64,000 nt of DNA. It comes from Aliidongia dinghuensis. Its GTDB lineage: Bacteria > Pseudomonadota > Alphaproteobacteria > ATCC43930 > CGMCC-115725. This document shows positions 35,477-47,851 of this stretch, in pieces. The position numbers and the translations under genes were made by a program. Position 1 is the stretch's first letter, and each line of letters opens with the position of its first letter. Location of the stretch: NCBI RefSeq assembly GCF_014643535.1, contig NZ_BMJQ01000012.1, positions 124,001-188,000 of the forward strand, read 5' to 3'. Under the pieces are notes generated by a model. The model saw nothing but the letters and a program-made list of their open reading frames with translations. It had not been told where the DNA came from and ran no database searches.

Positions 35477-36541
35477 TCACGTTCGGGTGAGCCTGTCTTT
35501 CCCTTGCCCGTCTTTCCCTTGATGTAGGCCGCCACCGTCGAGCCAGTCCTGGGCCTGGGCCCGGCCCTGGTCGCGGAGCGCCGTCAGGAACGTCCAGTCG
35601 AGATCGAGCGCGCTGCCCGGCGGCGCACCGTCGGTCTCGATGACCAGCCGGTGCAGCCGGAAGCGCCCGGCCGCGGCGTCGGGTGCGAGCGCCGCCCATT
35701 CCTCGATGAGCGGCCGGTTGAACACGATCTGGTTCAGCCGCTGCGCGATCTCCCGGGCGCTCGTCGGCAGGCCGTCGTGCTCGACCGGGTTCAGCTGGAC
35801 GACCAGCAGATCGTCCGGCGGCTTGCCTTCGATGAGCGCTTTGAGCGGCGGATTGAGCGAATAGCCGCCGTCCCAATAGGCCTCGCCCTCGATCTCGACC
35901 GCCTGGTGGATGAACGGCAGGCAGGCGGACGCGATGACCGCGTCGAGCGTGATTTCGCCGCGGCGGAACAGGCGCGGCTCGCCGTCGCGGATTCGTGTCG
36001 CGGCGATGATCAGCTCCGGCGCCGCCGCGTCGGCGAGGACGGCGAAATTCACCTCCTCGGCCAGCACCTCGCGCAGCGGGTTCACGTCGAGCGGGTTCAG
36101 CTGATAGGGCGAGAACAGGCGCGAGGTGACATCGAGCGCCACCGCGCCGGCCGACTGGCCGAGCCCCGGCAGCCAGCTCGGCCGGGCGAAGCTCGCCTTT
36201 TCGGAGAGTCGCCGCCATACCCGTTCGAGGCCGAGGCGCGCCGCCTCGGGGCCGCCCAGCACCCAGTTGCTGATGAGCGTCACGCCGTTGACGGCACCGG
36301 CGCTGGCGCCGCTCACGGCACTAAGCGGCAGGTCCGGCTCTTCGAGCAGGCGGTCGAGCACGCCCCAAGTGAAGGCGCCGAGCGCGCCGCCGCCCTGCAG
36401 GCCCAGGGCCAGCCTTCGGCGGCCGGCCGATGGTTTGGGCTGGGGTTCCTCATGCTCGGGTTCGGCGGCGGGCTTGCCCGGCCTGATCCAACGGCCCAGC
36501 TGATCGACGACCCAGGCGGTCTGGCGGCGCGACTTGGCCAT
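35477..36541 (-). CDS. Patatin-like phospholipase family protein
   Basis: This 354-residue predicted lipid acyl hydrolase has the oxyanion loop LQGGGALGAFTWG (about 49-61). The nucleophile elbow is GASAG (Ser about 81), and the catalytic Asp lies in WDGGY (about 219). All catalytic motifs are present. The C-terminus carries a 15-bp in-frame duplication (QGKDGQGKD). The soluble N-terminal 40 residues are Pro/Glu-rich. Confidence 0.9.
   Translation of the reverse strand: MAKSRRQTAWVVDQLGRWIRPGKPAAEPEHEEPQPKPSAGRRRLALGLQGGGALGAFTWGVLDRLLEEPDLPLSAVSGASAGAVNGVTLISNWVLGGPEAARLGLERVWRRLSEKASFARPSWLPGLGQSAGAVALDVTSRLFSPYQLNPLDVNPLREVLAEEVNFAVLADAAAPELIIAATRIRDGEPRLFRRGEITLDAVIASACLPFIHQAVEIEGEAYWDGGYSLNPPLKALIEGKPPDDLLVVQLNPVEHDGLPTSAREIAQRLNQIVFNRPLIEEWAALAPDAAAGRFRLHRLVIETDGAPPGSALDLDWTFLTALRDQGRAQAQDWLDGGGLHQGKDGQGKDRLTRT
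35495..35521. repeat. 15-bp in-frame tandem duplication at the 3' end of the patatin gene
   Basis: GTCTTTCCCTTG begins at 35495 and again at 35510. The period of 15 keeps the frame, and the duplication sits within the last 15 codons of the gene. Confidence 0.8.
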
Positions 36542-36604
36542 CCGGCTTTCCTTCCTCGGCGGTGATCCCTGGAAAGATGCTGGCTCGGGGCTGATGTTGG
36601 GCCG

Positions 36605-37438
36605 TCAATGTGACATCAGTACCGGCAGGGTCATGTGGTCGAGGATCGCGCGCGTGACGCCGCCCATGATCAACTCGCGCAGGCGGCTGTGGCCGTAGGC
36701 GCCCATGACCAGGAGATCGGACGACAGGTCCGCCGCCAGCGACAGCAGCAGATCGGGCACGGCGATGGTGCCGCCGCCGTCGTTGCGCGCCTCGGCGGCG
36801 ACGTTGTGGCGGGCGAGATGGGCGGCGAGTGCCGCCGCCCCTTGCGTCGCCGAGCCGCCGCTCTGCAGCTTGTCGCCGACCGTGACGATCGTGACCCGTT
36901 CGGCCCGGGTCAGAAGCGGCATGGCGTCGCCGACTGCGCGCGCCGCCTCACGGCCGCCGTCCCAGGCGACGAGCACGCGTCGGCCGAGCGAGGGGAACCG
37001 GCCGGCGTAGGGCATGATGAGGCACGGCCGGCCGGCCGACAGCGGCACATGCTCGGCCAAGCCCGGTGTCGAGCTGAATGGCGCCGCCTGCGGCTCGCTC
37101 TGGCCCAGCACGATGAGGTCGGCATAGCGGCCGTGCTGCGTCACCGTCCGGTCGGCAAGCCCGCTCGCCTCGCGCCATTCGCGGCCGATCGCCCGGCCGG
37201 CGACCTGGCGGTCGAACAGTTCGCGCGCCCGCGCCCGGTCCGCCTCGGCCCGTTCGGCGGCGTAGCGGATCACCATTTCGGTGGCGTAGCCCTCGATCCA
37301 GGGCATCTCCTCGGCCGTCGACGCGATATGCAGCCCGACCAGATGGCCTTCGCCTGCCTCGGCCAGTGCAGCCGCAGCCTCGACGCGCCATTCCGCCGCC
37401 CTGCCGCCGTCGACATGGACCAGGATGTCTTTGAGCAT
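36605..37438 (-). CDS. Universal stress protein with two UspA domains
   Basis: This 277-residue cytosolic protein has an N-terminal UspA half starting MLKDILVHVDGG and a second half beginning RRVLVAWDGGREAARA near residue 155. The C-terminal ATP-binding motif is GAYGHSRLRELIMGGVTRAI (G-x2-G-x9-G form, about 249-268). Stress binding role, ligand unknown. It lies downstream of acnA in the opposite reading order of the map. Confidence 0.9.
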   Translation of the reverse strand: MLKDILVHVDGGRAAEWRVEAAAALAEAGEGHLVGLHIASTAEEMPWIEGYATEMVIRYAAERAEADRARARELFDRQVAGRAIGREWREASGLADRTVTQHGRYADLIVLGQSEPQAAPFSSTPGLAEHVPLSAGRPCLIMPYAGRFPSLGRRVLVAWDGGREAARAVGDAMPLLTRAERVTIVTVGDKLQSGGSATQGAAALAAHLARHNVAAEARNDGGGTIAVPDLLLSLAADLSSDLLVMGAYGHSRLRELIMGGVTRAILDHMTLPVLMSH

Positions 37439-37514
37439 GGTTCGATCCTCCGAAGGGATGTCACGATACCAACGCTTGAACACCGCATATGGTACGCCAC
37501 GGCGGAGAACGCCC

Positions 37515-37550
37515 CAAAAGAAAACGGCCGGGGCGTCGCCGCCCCGGCCG
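37515..37550 (-). terminator. Rho-independent terminator after acnA
   Basis: Inverted repeat CGGCCGGGGC / GCCCCGGCCG (37525-37550) has a six-base loop. On the minus strand it is followed by TTTTCTTTTG, so it ends the acnA transcript 34 bases after the stop. Confidence 0.85.
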
Positions 37551-37583
37551 ATCTCCGTCAGAATGAAGGCCGCAAGCCTTTGA

Positions 37584-40286
<2,703 letters not shown>

Positions 40287-40801
40287 GGCGAACTCCTTTG
40301 GCTCGGCAATGTCGTGAGGGCGGGCGGGCGGCGCTGGCCGCGAGACGGCCGAAGGCGCCCGCATCCCTCACGGGGATCGGAAGCTGGCGTGCGTTCCCGT
40401 TGATATCGCAGTTGCGCGACCGGAACAACAGGGGCTTCGCCCTTCCTATCGGGCATCCCAGGGGCTTTTCCAGGGCTGGCCGCCGTCATTTTGTCGGGAC
40501 ATCGTTCTGCCGGCTGCGGCACCCGCATAATTCCCGCACAATTCGCCCGTAGAACTCGGCCATAGAGTCCCGCACGAGACCGGAGAACCGGCCGGAGACG
40601 GGACCAGGCAGGGAGGCGGCATGGCTTCGAACGAGGCATCCGGCTGGGCGTGCCCCAGTTGTGCATACTGGCGTCCGCGTCGGCTTGACCGACCCCAGAG
40701 CATCACGCATGCTCACCTTCAATGAATTCAAAGGCTCCCGCGGCTTTCGCGAAGGTGCCGACGCCCGGCAAAGAGGCGGCACGAAGGGAGGCGACCTTCC
40801 G
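40287..40801. other. Divergent regulatory spacer between acnA and the liv-type operon
   Basis: About 515 bases with no gene I would defend. It must hold promoters for both acnA (minus) and the transporter operon (plus). The liv ATPase frame is open leftward to 40661, with an in-frame ATG at 40710 as an alternative start. No known riboswitch or small RNA was recognised. Confidence 0.5.
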
Positions 40802-41608
40802 GTGACAACCGATCCGGTGCTCGTCGCACGCGACGTTTCCATCCGCTTCGGCGGGGTCAAGGCGCTGACCGACGTCAGCTTCGAGGTCAAGTCCGGCGAG
40901 CTCTTTTCCATCATCGGGCCGAACGGCGCCGGCAAGACGTCGCTCTTGAACTGCATCTCCGGCCGCTACCGCCCGACCGCGGGCTCGATCCATCTCCTGG
41001 GCCGCGACGTCACGCATTTGAAGCCCAACAAGCGCGCGGCGATCGGCATCGGCCGGACGTTCCAGAACCTGGCGCTGTTCGGGCACATGTCCGTGCTCGA
41101 CAACATCATGGTCGGCCGGCACCACCTCCTAAAAAACAACTTCCTCTCCGGCGCGCTCTATTGGCTGGGCGGCGCCCAGAAGGAGGAGCTCGCGCACCGG
41201 CGCGAGGTCGAGGACATTATCGACTTCCTCGAGATCGAGGCGGTCCGCCATGCGACCGCCGGCACGCTCTCCTACGGCTTGAGGAAGCGCGTCGAGCTCG
41301 CCCGTGCCGTCGCCTTGAAGCCGAAGCTCCTGCTGCTCGACGAGCCGATGGCCGGCATGAACCTCGAGGAAAAGGAGGACATGGCGCGCTACATCCTCGA
41401 CCTCAACGAGGAATGGGGCATGACCATCGTCATGATCGAGCATGACATGGGCGTGGTCATGGACATCTCGCACCGGGTCATGGTGCTCGACTTCGGCCGG
41501 AAGATCGCCGAGGGCCTGCCGGCCGACGTGCTCGAGGACGAGTATGTGAAGAAGGCCTATCTCGGCGAGGAGCTGCCGGGCCTCGAGGCGGAGGAAGCCG
41601 CCGCATGA
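40802..41608 (+). CDS. livG: Branched-chain-type ABC transporter ATP-binding protein (LivG-like)
   Basis: This 268-residue ATPase has Walker A GPNGAGKTS (about 37-45), signature LSYGLRKRVELARA and Walker B LLLLDEPMAGMN, with the long LivG-type insertion between. GTG 40802 is preferred (GGGAGG upstream, VTTDPVLVARDVSIRFGG). ATG 40710 would add 31 atypical residues. The stop overlaps the next gene (ATGA, 41605). First gene of a seven-gene operon that contains two CoA ligases. Confidence 0.92.
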   Translation: MTTDPVLVARDVSIRFGGVKALTDVSFEVKSGELFSIIGPNGAGKTSLLNCISGRYRPTAGSIHLLGRDVTHLKPNKRAAIGIGRTFQNLALFGHMSVLDNIMVGRHHLLKNNFLSGALYWLGGAQKEELAHRREVEDIIDFLEIEAVRHATAGTLSYGLRKRVELARAVALKPKLLLLDEPMAGMNLEEKEDMARYILDLNEEWGMTIVMIEHDMGVVMDISHRVMVLDFGRKIAEGLPADVLEDEYVKKAYLGEELPGLEAEEAAA

Positions 41609-43548
41609 AACCCTCCGTCCTGCCGCCGCTGCCCGATCTCGCGCGCTGCGACACGCTGCCGAAGCTGCTGGCTTATAATGCCGAGCAGTTCGGCCGCGAT
41701 GTGGCGCTCCGGGAAAAGCGGCTCGGGCTCTGGACCGAATTCACCTGGAGCCAGTACCAGGACGGCGTCAGGAAGCGCACTTATGGCCTGGCGAGCCTCG
41801 GCATAGGCCGGGGCGATGTCGTGGGATTGATCGGCGACAACCGGCCGGGCTGGCTCATGGGCGAGCTCGCGGCCCATGCGCTGGGCGCCATCAGCCTCGG
41901 CATCTATCGCGACGCGCTCGACGAGGAGGTGGCCTATCTCGTCAACCACGCCGGCGTCCGGGTGATCCTGGCCGAGGACGAGGAGCAAGCGGACAAGCTG
42001 CTGGCGTTGGGCGAGCGCATCCCCACGGTCCGGCACATCATCTATGCCGACCCGCGCGGCATGCGCAAATACGACGATCCGCGCCTGATGGCCGAGACGG
42101 AGCTGTTCCGCCGCGCGGCCGAGGCCGAGGCGGCCGATCCCGGGCTCTACGCCCGCTCGGTCGCGGCCGGTACGGCCGACGATGTCGCGGTGCTGTGCAC
42201 GACTTCGGGTACCACCTCCCATCCCAAGCTCTCGATGATGCGCGGCGGCGGCCTCATCCGCCACTGTGCTTCCTATCTCCGCGTCGATCCCAAGGGGCCG
42301 GACGACGAATATGTCTCGGTCCTGCCCTTTCCCTGGATCATGGAGCAGATCTACGCGGTCGTGAAACCGCTCTTGTGCCGCATGCGCGTCAATTTCGTCG
42401 AAGAGCCCGAGACGACGATGCACGACATGCGCGAGATCGGGCCGACGTTCATCCTGCTGGCGCCGCGCGTGTGGGAACAGATCGCGGCCGACGTCAGGGC
42501 GCGCATGATGGACGCCTCGCCCTTGAAGCGCTTGCTGTTCGACCGGGGCCTGAAGCTCGGCATGGCAGCACTCGACCAGGGCCGGCGCTCGCCGGCCGCC
42601 GACATGCTGCTGTTCAGTGCGCTTCGGGATAGGCTGGGATTCTCGCGCCTGCGCTCGGCCGCGACTGGCGGGGCCGCACTCGGGCCTGACACGTTCCGCT
42701 TCTTCCTCGCCATGGGCGTGCCGCTCCGCCAGCTCTACGGCCAGACCGAGCTCGCCGGCGCCTACACGATCCATCGCAGGGGCGAGGTCGATTTCGACAC
42801 GGTCGGCGTCGCGTTCGACGAGACGATCGAGGTCGAGATCCGCGAGCCCGACCAGAACGGCGTCGGCGAGATCGTGACGCGCCATCCGAACATGTTCATG
42901 GGCTATTGGAACCAGCCGGAGGAGAGTGCAGCGGCGCTGCAATCCGGCTGGATGCCGACCGGCGATGCCGGCTATTGGAACAAGGCGGGCCAACTCGTCG
43001 TCATCGACCGCATCAAGGACATCGCGACGACCGCGGGCGGCGACCGTTTCTCGCCGCAGTACATCGAGAACAAGCTCAAGTTCTCGCCCTTCATCGCCGA
43101 GGCGGTCGTGCTGGGCCACGGCCGGCCACACCTGGCCGCCATGGTGTGCATCCGCTTCGACATCCTCTCCAAATGGGCGGAGAAGCACCGCATCGCGTTC
43201 ACGACCTACAGCGATCTCTCGGCCAAGCCGGAGATCCGCAGCATGATCCGGCGCGAGATCGAGGCGATCAACCGCGCGCTGCCGGATGCCCAGCGCATCC
43301 GCCGCTTCCTCCTGCTCTACAAGGAGCTCGACGCCGACGACGGGGAACTGACGCGCACGCGCAAGGTCCGGCGCGGCGTCATCGCCGAGAAATATGGCTC
43401 GATCATCGAGGCGATCTATCGCGGCGACCCGTCGATCCCGATCGACACGACCATCACCTTTCAGGATGGCACCAAGCAGCGCATCCGCACCACGCTCACG
43501 GTCGAGAACCTGGCGCCCGAGCCGGTCTCGACGCTGGCGGCCGAATAG
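41605..43548 (+). CDS. AMP-dependent acyl-CoA synthetase (long-chain type)
   Basis: This 647-residue ANL-family ligase activates a carboxylic acid with ATP and CoA. The AMP motif is LCTTSGTTSHPKLSM (about 196-210), a variant of TSGTTGxPKG. YGQTELAGAY (about 381-390) and the hinge DRIKDIATTAGGDRFSP (about 466-482) are present. It is embedded between the ATPase and permease genes of a LIV-type transporter, which suggests uptake and activation of an acid. Confidence 0.9.
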   Translation: MKPSVLPPLPDLARCDTLPKLLAYNAEQFGRDVALREKRLGLWTEFTWSQYQDGVRKRTYGLASLGIGRGDVVGLIGDNRPGWLMGELAAHALGAISLGIYRDALDEEVAYLVNHAGVRVILAEDEEQADKLLALGERIPTVRHIIYADPRGMRKYDDPRLMAETELFRRAAEAEAADPGLYARSVAAGTADDVAVLCTTSGTTSHPKLSMMRGGGLIRHCASYLRVDPKGPDDEYVSVLPFPWIMEQIYAVVKPLLCRMRVNFVEEPETTMHDMREIGPTFILLAPRVWEQIAADVRARMMDASPLKRLLFDRGLKLGMAALDQGRRSPAADMLLFSALRDRLGFSRLRSAATGGAALGPDTFRFFLAMGVPLRQLYGQTELAGAYTIHRRGEVDFDTVGVAFDETIEVEIREPDQNGVGEIVTRHPNMFMGYWNQPEESAAALQSGWMPTGDAGYWNKAGQLVVIDRIKDIATTAGGDRFSPQYIENKLKFSPFIAEAVVLGHGRPHLAAMVCIRFDILSKWAEKHRIAFTTYSDLSAKPEIRSMIRREIEAINRALPDAQRIRRFLLLYKELDADDGELTRTRKVRRGVIAEKYGSIIEAIYRGDPSIPIDTTITFQDGTKQRIRTTLTVENLAPEPVSTLAAE

Positions 43549-43556
43549 GGGGCCCC

Positions 43557-44450
43557 ATGGACCTTCACCTGCTGCTGCAGCTCTCGATCAACGGGCTCAT
43601 CGTCGGCACGCTCTATGGCGTCGTCGGCATGTGCTTCGTGCTCATCTACAAGGCGTCGCAGATCGTCAATTTCGCGCAGGGCGAGTTCCTGCTGATCGGC
43701 GCCTGGGTGTGCTGGTGGTTGCTCACCAAGTACCACCTGCCGTTCGTCTGGGGCTTCCTGGTGACACTCGCCTTCATGGTCGCCTTCGGCTTCCTGCTGC
43801 AGGTGGTGGTGCTCCGGCCCATGATCGGCGAGCCGGTGATCTCGGTCATCATGATGACGATCGGGCTCTCGATCTTCTGCCAGGCGCTGATGAAATGGAT
43901 CTTCGGCGTCCTGCCGCAGCCCTATCCGCAAGTGTTCGCGGTGAAATCGGTCAATATCTTCGGGCTCGAGGTGCAGACCGTCTATCTGATGGCCATGGCG
44001 ATCAGCCTCGTCATCATGGTGGGCTTCGCCTGGTTCTTCAAAATGTCGCGCACGGGCCTCGCCATGCGGGCGACCTCGTTCGACCAGCAGGTGGCGCAGT
44101 CGCTCGGCATCTCGGTCCGGCAGGTCTTCGCGGTCAGCTGGGCGATCTCGGCCATGGTCTCGGCGGTCGCCGGAGTCGTGGTCGGCGTCGTCAACGGCGT
44201 GTCGAGCGCACTCTCGTTCTTCGGCATCAAGGTGTTCCCGGCCGTGATCCTGGGCGGGCTCGATTCGATCGTCGGCTCCGTGCTCGGCGGGCTCGTCATC
44301 GGCGTGCTCGAGAACTGGGCGCAGTTCGTCGACAGCCAGTTCCTGAAATGGGGCAATCTCTACGAAGTGGCGCCCTTCTACGTCCTGATCGTCATCCTCA
44401 TGATCAAGCCGTACGGCCTCTTCGGCAAACGCGACATCGAGCGGGTCTGA
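43557..44450 (+). CDS. livH: Branched-chain-type ABC permease (LivH-like)
   Basis: This 297-residue permease has about eight helices. The family opening LSINGLIVGTLYGVVGMCFV and YKASQIVNFAQGEFLLIGA (about 33-51) and the late GLDSIVGSVLGGLVIGVLE are characteristic. ATG 43557 is eight bases after the ligase stop. The longer frame open from 42906 overlaps the ligase and is not a real extension. Confidence 0.93.
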   Translation: MDLHLLLQLSINGLIVGTLYGVVGMCFVLIYKASQIVNFAQGEFLLIGAWVCWWLLTKYHLPFVWGFLVTLAFMVAFGFLLQVVVLRPMIGEPVISVIMMTIGLSIFCQALMKWIFGVLPQPYPQVFAVKSVNIFGLEVQTVYLMAMAISLVIMVGFAWFFKMSRTGLAMRATSFDQQVAQSLGISVRQVFAVSWAISAMVSAVAGVVVGVVNGVSSALSFFGIKVFPAVILGGLDSIVGSVLGGLVIGVLENWAQFVDSQFLKWGNLYEVAPFYVLIVILMIKPYGLFGKRDIERV

Positions 44451-44454
44451 CGCC

Positions 44455-45528
44455 ATGGCCACTGCGACGCTCCGCCCGTGCGGCGACTTCAAGTCGCGCT
44501 ATGCGGCCGACCAGACGATCTTTCCGACGGTCTGGTCGCGCAACTTCTGCATCCTGGGCGTCGTGCTGGTCGCGGCGGCCCCGTTCCTTGTCGACCGGTA
44601 TGTGCTGAACCTGCTGATCCAGATCGGCTATCTCGGCATTGCCGCCTTGGGTCTCAATATCCTGGTGGGCTTCACCGGCCAGATCTCGATCGGCCATGCC
44701 GTATTCTTCGGCTTCGGCGGCTTCGCCTCGTGCTTTCTCAACAGCAACGCCGGCATCCCGCCCGTGCTGTCGATCCCACTTGCCGGGGTGATGACGACCG
44801 CGGTGGGATTGGTGTTCGGCATTCCGGCGGCACGGCTCAAGGGGCTCTATCTCGCGATCGCGACGCTTGCGGCGCAGTTCATTCTGCTCGACTTCTTCGG
44901 CCGGGCCGAATGGTTCACCGGCGGGTCGAACGGCACCGTCGCGGATCCGGTGAGCCTGTTCGGCTTCAAGTTCAACCACGACGAAAGCTACCTCTACGTC
45001 GTGCTGTTCTATGTGGTCGTGCTCTACGTCGCGGCCGCGAACCTGATGCGGACGCGCGACGGCCGGGCCCTGGTCGCCGTGCGCGACTATTACCTCGCGG
45101 CCGAGATGATGGGCGTGAACCTGACGAAATACCGGACCTTGTCGTTCGGCATCTCGTCCTTCTACGCCGGCATCGGCGGCGCCCTCTATGCGCACTACCT
45201 GGGCTTCATGTCGATCGAGGGGCTCGACATCAGCTTCTCGATCCAGTTCCTCGCCATGATCATCATCGGCGGCCTGGGCTCGATCATGGGCACGCTCATG
45301 GGCACTGCGTTCATGGTGCTCCTGCCGCAGCTCGTGAATTTCCTCGCCCGCTCCTTGGACGGCAGCGCCATCGACCATGCGCTGGGCCTGCACGAAGGCC
45401 TGCCGTTCCTGCGCGAGATGACGATCGGTGCGGCGATCATCCTGTTCCTGATCTTCGAGCCCGACGGGCTCGCCCACCGCTGGAAGCAGATCAAGGCGTA
45501 CTGGAAGCTCTACCCGTTCAGCTACTGA
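44455..45528 (+). CDS. livM: Branched-chain-type ABC permease (LivM-like)
   Basis: This 357-residue permease, partner of livH, has the LGLNILVGFTGQISIGHAVFF motif (about 62-82) and GGLGSIMGTLMGTAF near residue 275. An N-terminal extension of about 40 polar residues precedes the first helix. It starts four bases after livH. Confidence 0.93.
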   Translation: MATATLRPCGDFKSRYAADQTIFPTVWSRNFCILGVVLVAAAPFLVDRYVLNLLIQIGYLGIAALGLNILVGFTGQISIGHAVFFGFGGFASCFLNSNAGIPPVLSIPLAGVMTTAVGLVFGIPAARLKGLYLAIATLAAQFILLDFFGRAEWFTGGSNGTVADPVSLFGFKFNHDESYLYVVLFYVVVLYVAAANLMRTRDGRALVAVRDYYLAAEMMGVNLTKYRTLSFGISSFYAGIGGALYAHYLGFMSIEGLDISFSIQFLAMIIIGGLGSIMGTLMGTAFMVLLPQLVNFLARSLDGSAIDHALGLHEGLPFLREMTIGAAIILFLIFEPDGLAHRWKQIKAYWKLYPFSY

Positions 45529-45566
45529 CAAGAACAAAGCACGTCCAAGGGGAGGAAACCGAAGCC

Positions 45567-46850
45567 ATGAAGATGCTGAAACTGACGCTCATGCTGGCCG
45601 GTGCCGCGGCACTGGTTCCCTCGCTCGCGCGCGCCGATTATCCGATCGGCCACCTGAACGATTTCTCCGGCGGCACGGCCGACGTCGGCAAGCCCTACGG
45701 CCAGGGCGTCGACGATGCGCTCGCCTACATCAACGCCCATGGCGGCATCAACGGCACGAAGCTTGCGGTCGACGCGACCGACTACGGCTACCAGGTGCCG
45801 CGCGCGCTCGCCGCCTACAAGAACTGGACCGGGTCCAACAAGGTCGTCGCCATCATGGGCTGGGGCACGGCCGATACCGAGGCGCTGGTCAAGAGCGTGA
45901 CCGACGACCAGATCCCCTTTGTCTCCGCGTCCTACGCCGGCACCTTGACCGACCCGACCGGCAAGGGCGGCCCGGCGAGCGAGCGGGCGGCACCCTATAA
46001 CTTCTTCTATGGCCCCTCATATTCGGACTCGGCGCGCGCGCTCGTGCAGTGGGCGGCCGAGGATTGGAAGAAGAAGGGCGGCCAGGGCAAGCCCAAGTGG
46101 GTCCACATGGGCGCCAACCATCCCTATCCGAACGCCCCGCGCAAGGCTGAGGAAGAATACGCCAAGGAACTGGGCTTCGAGGTGCTGGACCCGGTCGTCT
46201 TCGCTCTCACCCCCGGCGACTACACAGCGCAATGCCTGACGCTCAAGCAGTCGGGCGCCAACTACGCCTATCTCGGCAATACCGGTGCCTCCAACATCGC
46301 CGTCTTGAAATCGTGCGAGACGGCCGGCGTCAAGGTGCAGTTCGTCGGCAACGTCTGGGGCATCGACGAGAACTCGCTCAAGGCCGCGGGTTCGGCCGGC
46401 AACGGCGTGGTGTTCCCGGTCCGCACCGCCGCCCTCTGGACCGACAACGTGCCGGCGCTGTCGCTGTTCAAGGAGATCGCCAAGAACTCCGACCCGTCGG
46501 GCAAGGAATACAAGGCCGTGCATTACCTGGCCGGCGTCTGCGCCGCCTTCTACCTGAAGGAGGCGATGGAATGGGCGGCCGCCAACGGCGGCGTCACCGG
46601 TCCGACCATCGCCAAGGGTTTCCAGGCCAAGGCCAACTGGGTCCCGAAGGGTACGGAAGGCGTGTGCAAGCCGTCGACCTGGACCGCCGAGGATCATCGC
46701 CCGACCTTGTCGGTCGAGCTCTACCAGACCCAGGTCACGGGCCCGACCGACAGCGGCACGGTGAGCGAGCTCATCGCCAAGGGCACGATGAAGCTCAACA
46801 AGGTCGCGACCATCGAGCTGCCGCGCAAGAAGGAATGGATCGGCTACTAG
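45567..46850 (+). CDS. LIV-type periplasmic substrate-binding protein
   Basis: This 427-residue secreted binding protein (signal MKMLKLTLMLAGAAALVPSLARA) has the Peripla_BP_6 fold (GHLNDFSGGTADVGKPYGQG at the N-terminus). It is longer than classic LivK (about 370) and closer to the group found with CoA-ligase-containing transporters. AGGGGAGG lies upstream of ATG 45567. The ligand is unknown, possibly an aromatic or other organic acid. Confidence 0.9.
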   Translation: MKMLKLTLMLAGAAALVPSLARADYPIGHLNDFSGGTADVGKPYGQGVDDALAYINAHGGINGTKLAVDATDYGYQVPRALAAYKNWTGSNKVVAIMGWGTADTEALVKSVTDDQIPFVSASYAGTLTDPTGKGGPASERAAPYNFFYGPSYSDSARALVQWAAEDWKKKGGQGKPKWVHMGANHPYPNAPRKAEEEYAKELGFEVLDPVVFALTPGDYTAQCLTLKQSGANYAYLGNTGASNIAVLKSCETAGVKVQFVGNVWGIDENSLKAAGSAGNGVVFPVRTAALWTDNVPALSLFKEIAKNSDPSGKEYKAVHYLAGVCAAFYLKEAMEWAAANGGVTGPTIAKGFQAKANWVPKGTEGVCKPSTWTAEDHRPTLSVELYQTQVTGPTDSGTVSELIAKGTMKLNKVATIELPRKKEWIGY

Positions 46851-46878
46851 CCGGTCCGGAGCGAGGGACTTGGGGCAG

Positions 46879-47715
<837 letters not shown>

Positions 47716-47752
47716 TGAGCTTCGCCTGAGTGAGTTAAGCCTGGCGGCACGA

Positions 47753-47817
47753 CCCTCACCCCAACCCTCTCCCGCAAGCGGGAGAGGGAGGGACCCGCGG
47801 CAGCGGGAGGGTGAGGG
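47753..47817. repeat. Palindromic CCCTCTCCCGC family element
   Basis: The spacer between livF and the paaK-like gene holds a nested palindrome: CCCTCACC..CCCTCTCCCGC on the left, GCGGGAGAGGG and GGGTGAGGG on the right. It is similar in style to 34596-34676 and could form a stable mRNA hairpin between the operon and the ligase gene. Confidence 0.65.
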
Positions 47818-47851
47818 CGGTGCCGCGGCATCCAGTCCAAGGGTCCGGGAC

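Noticed and set aside
44478-46850. A 790-codon frame joining the livM region to the binding protein
   Set aside because: The first half is livM read out of frame, and only the part from 45567 is the real binding protein.
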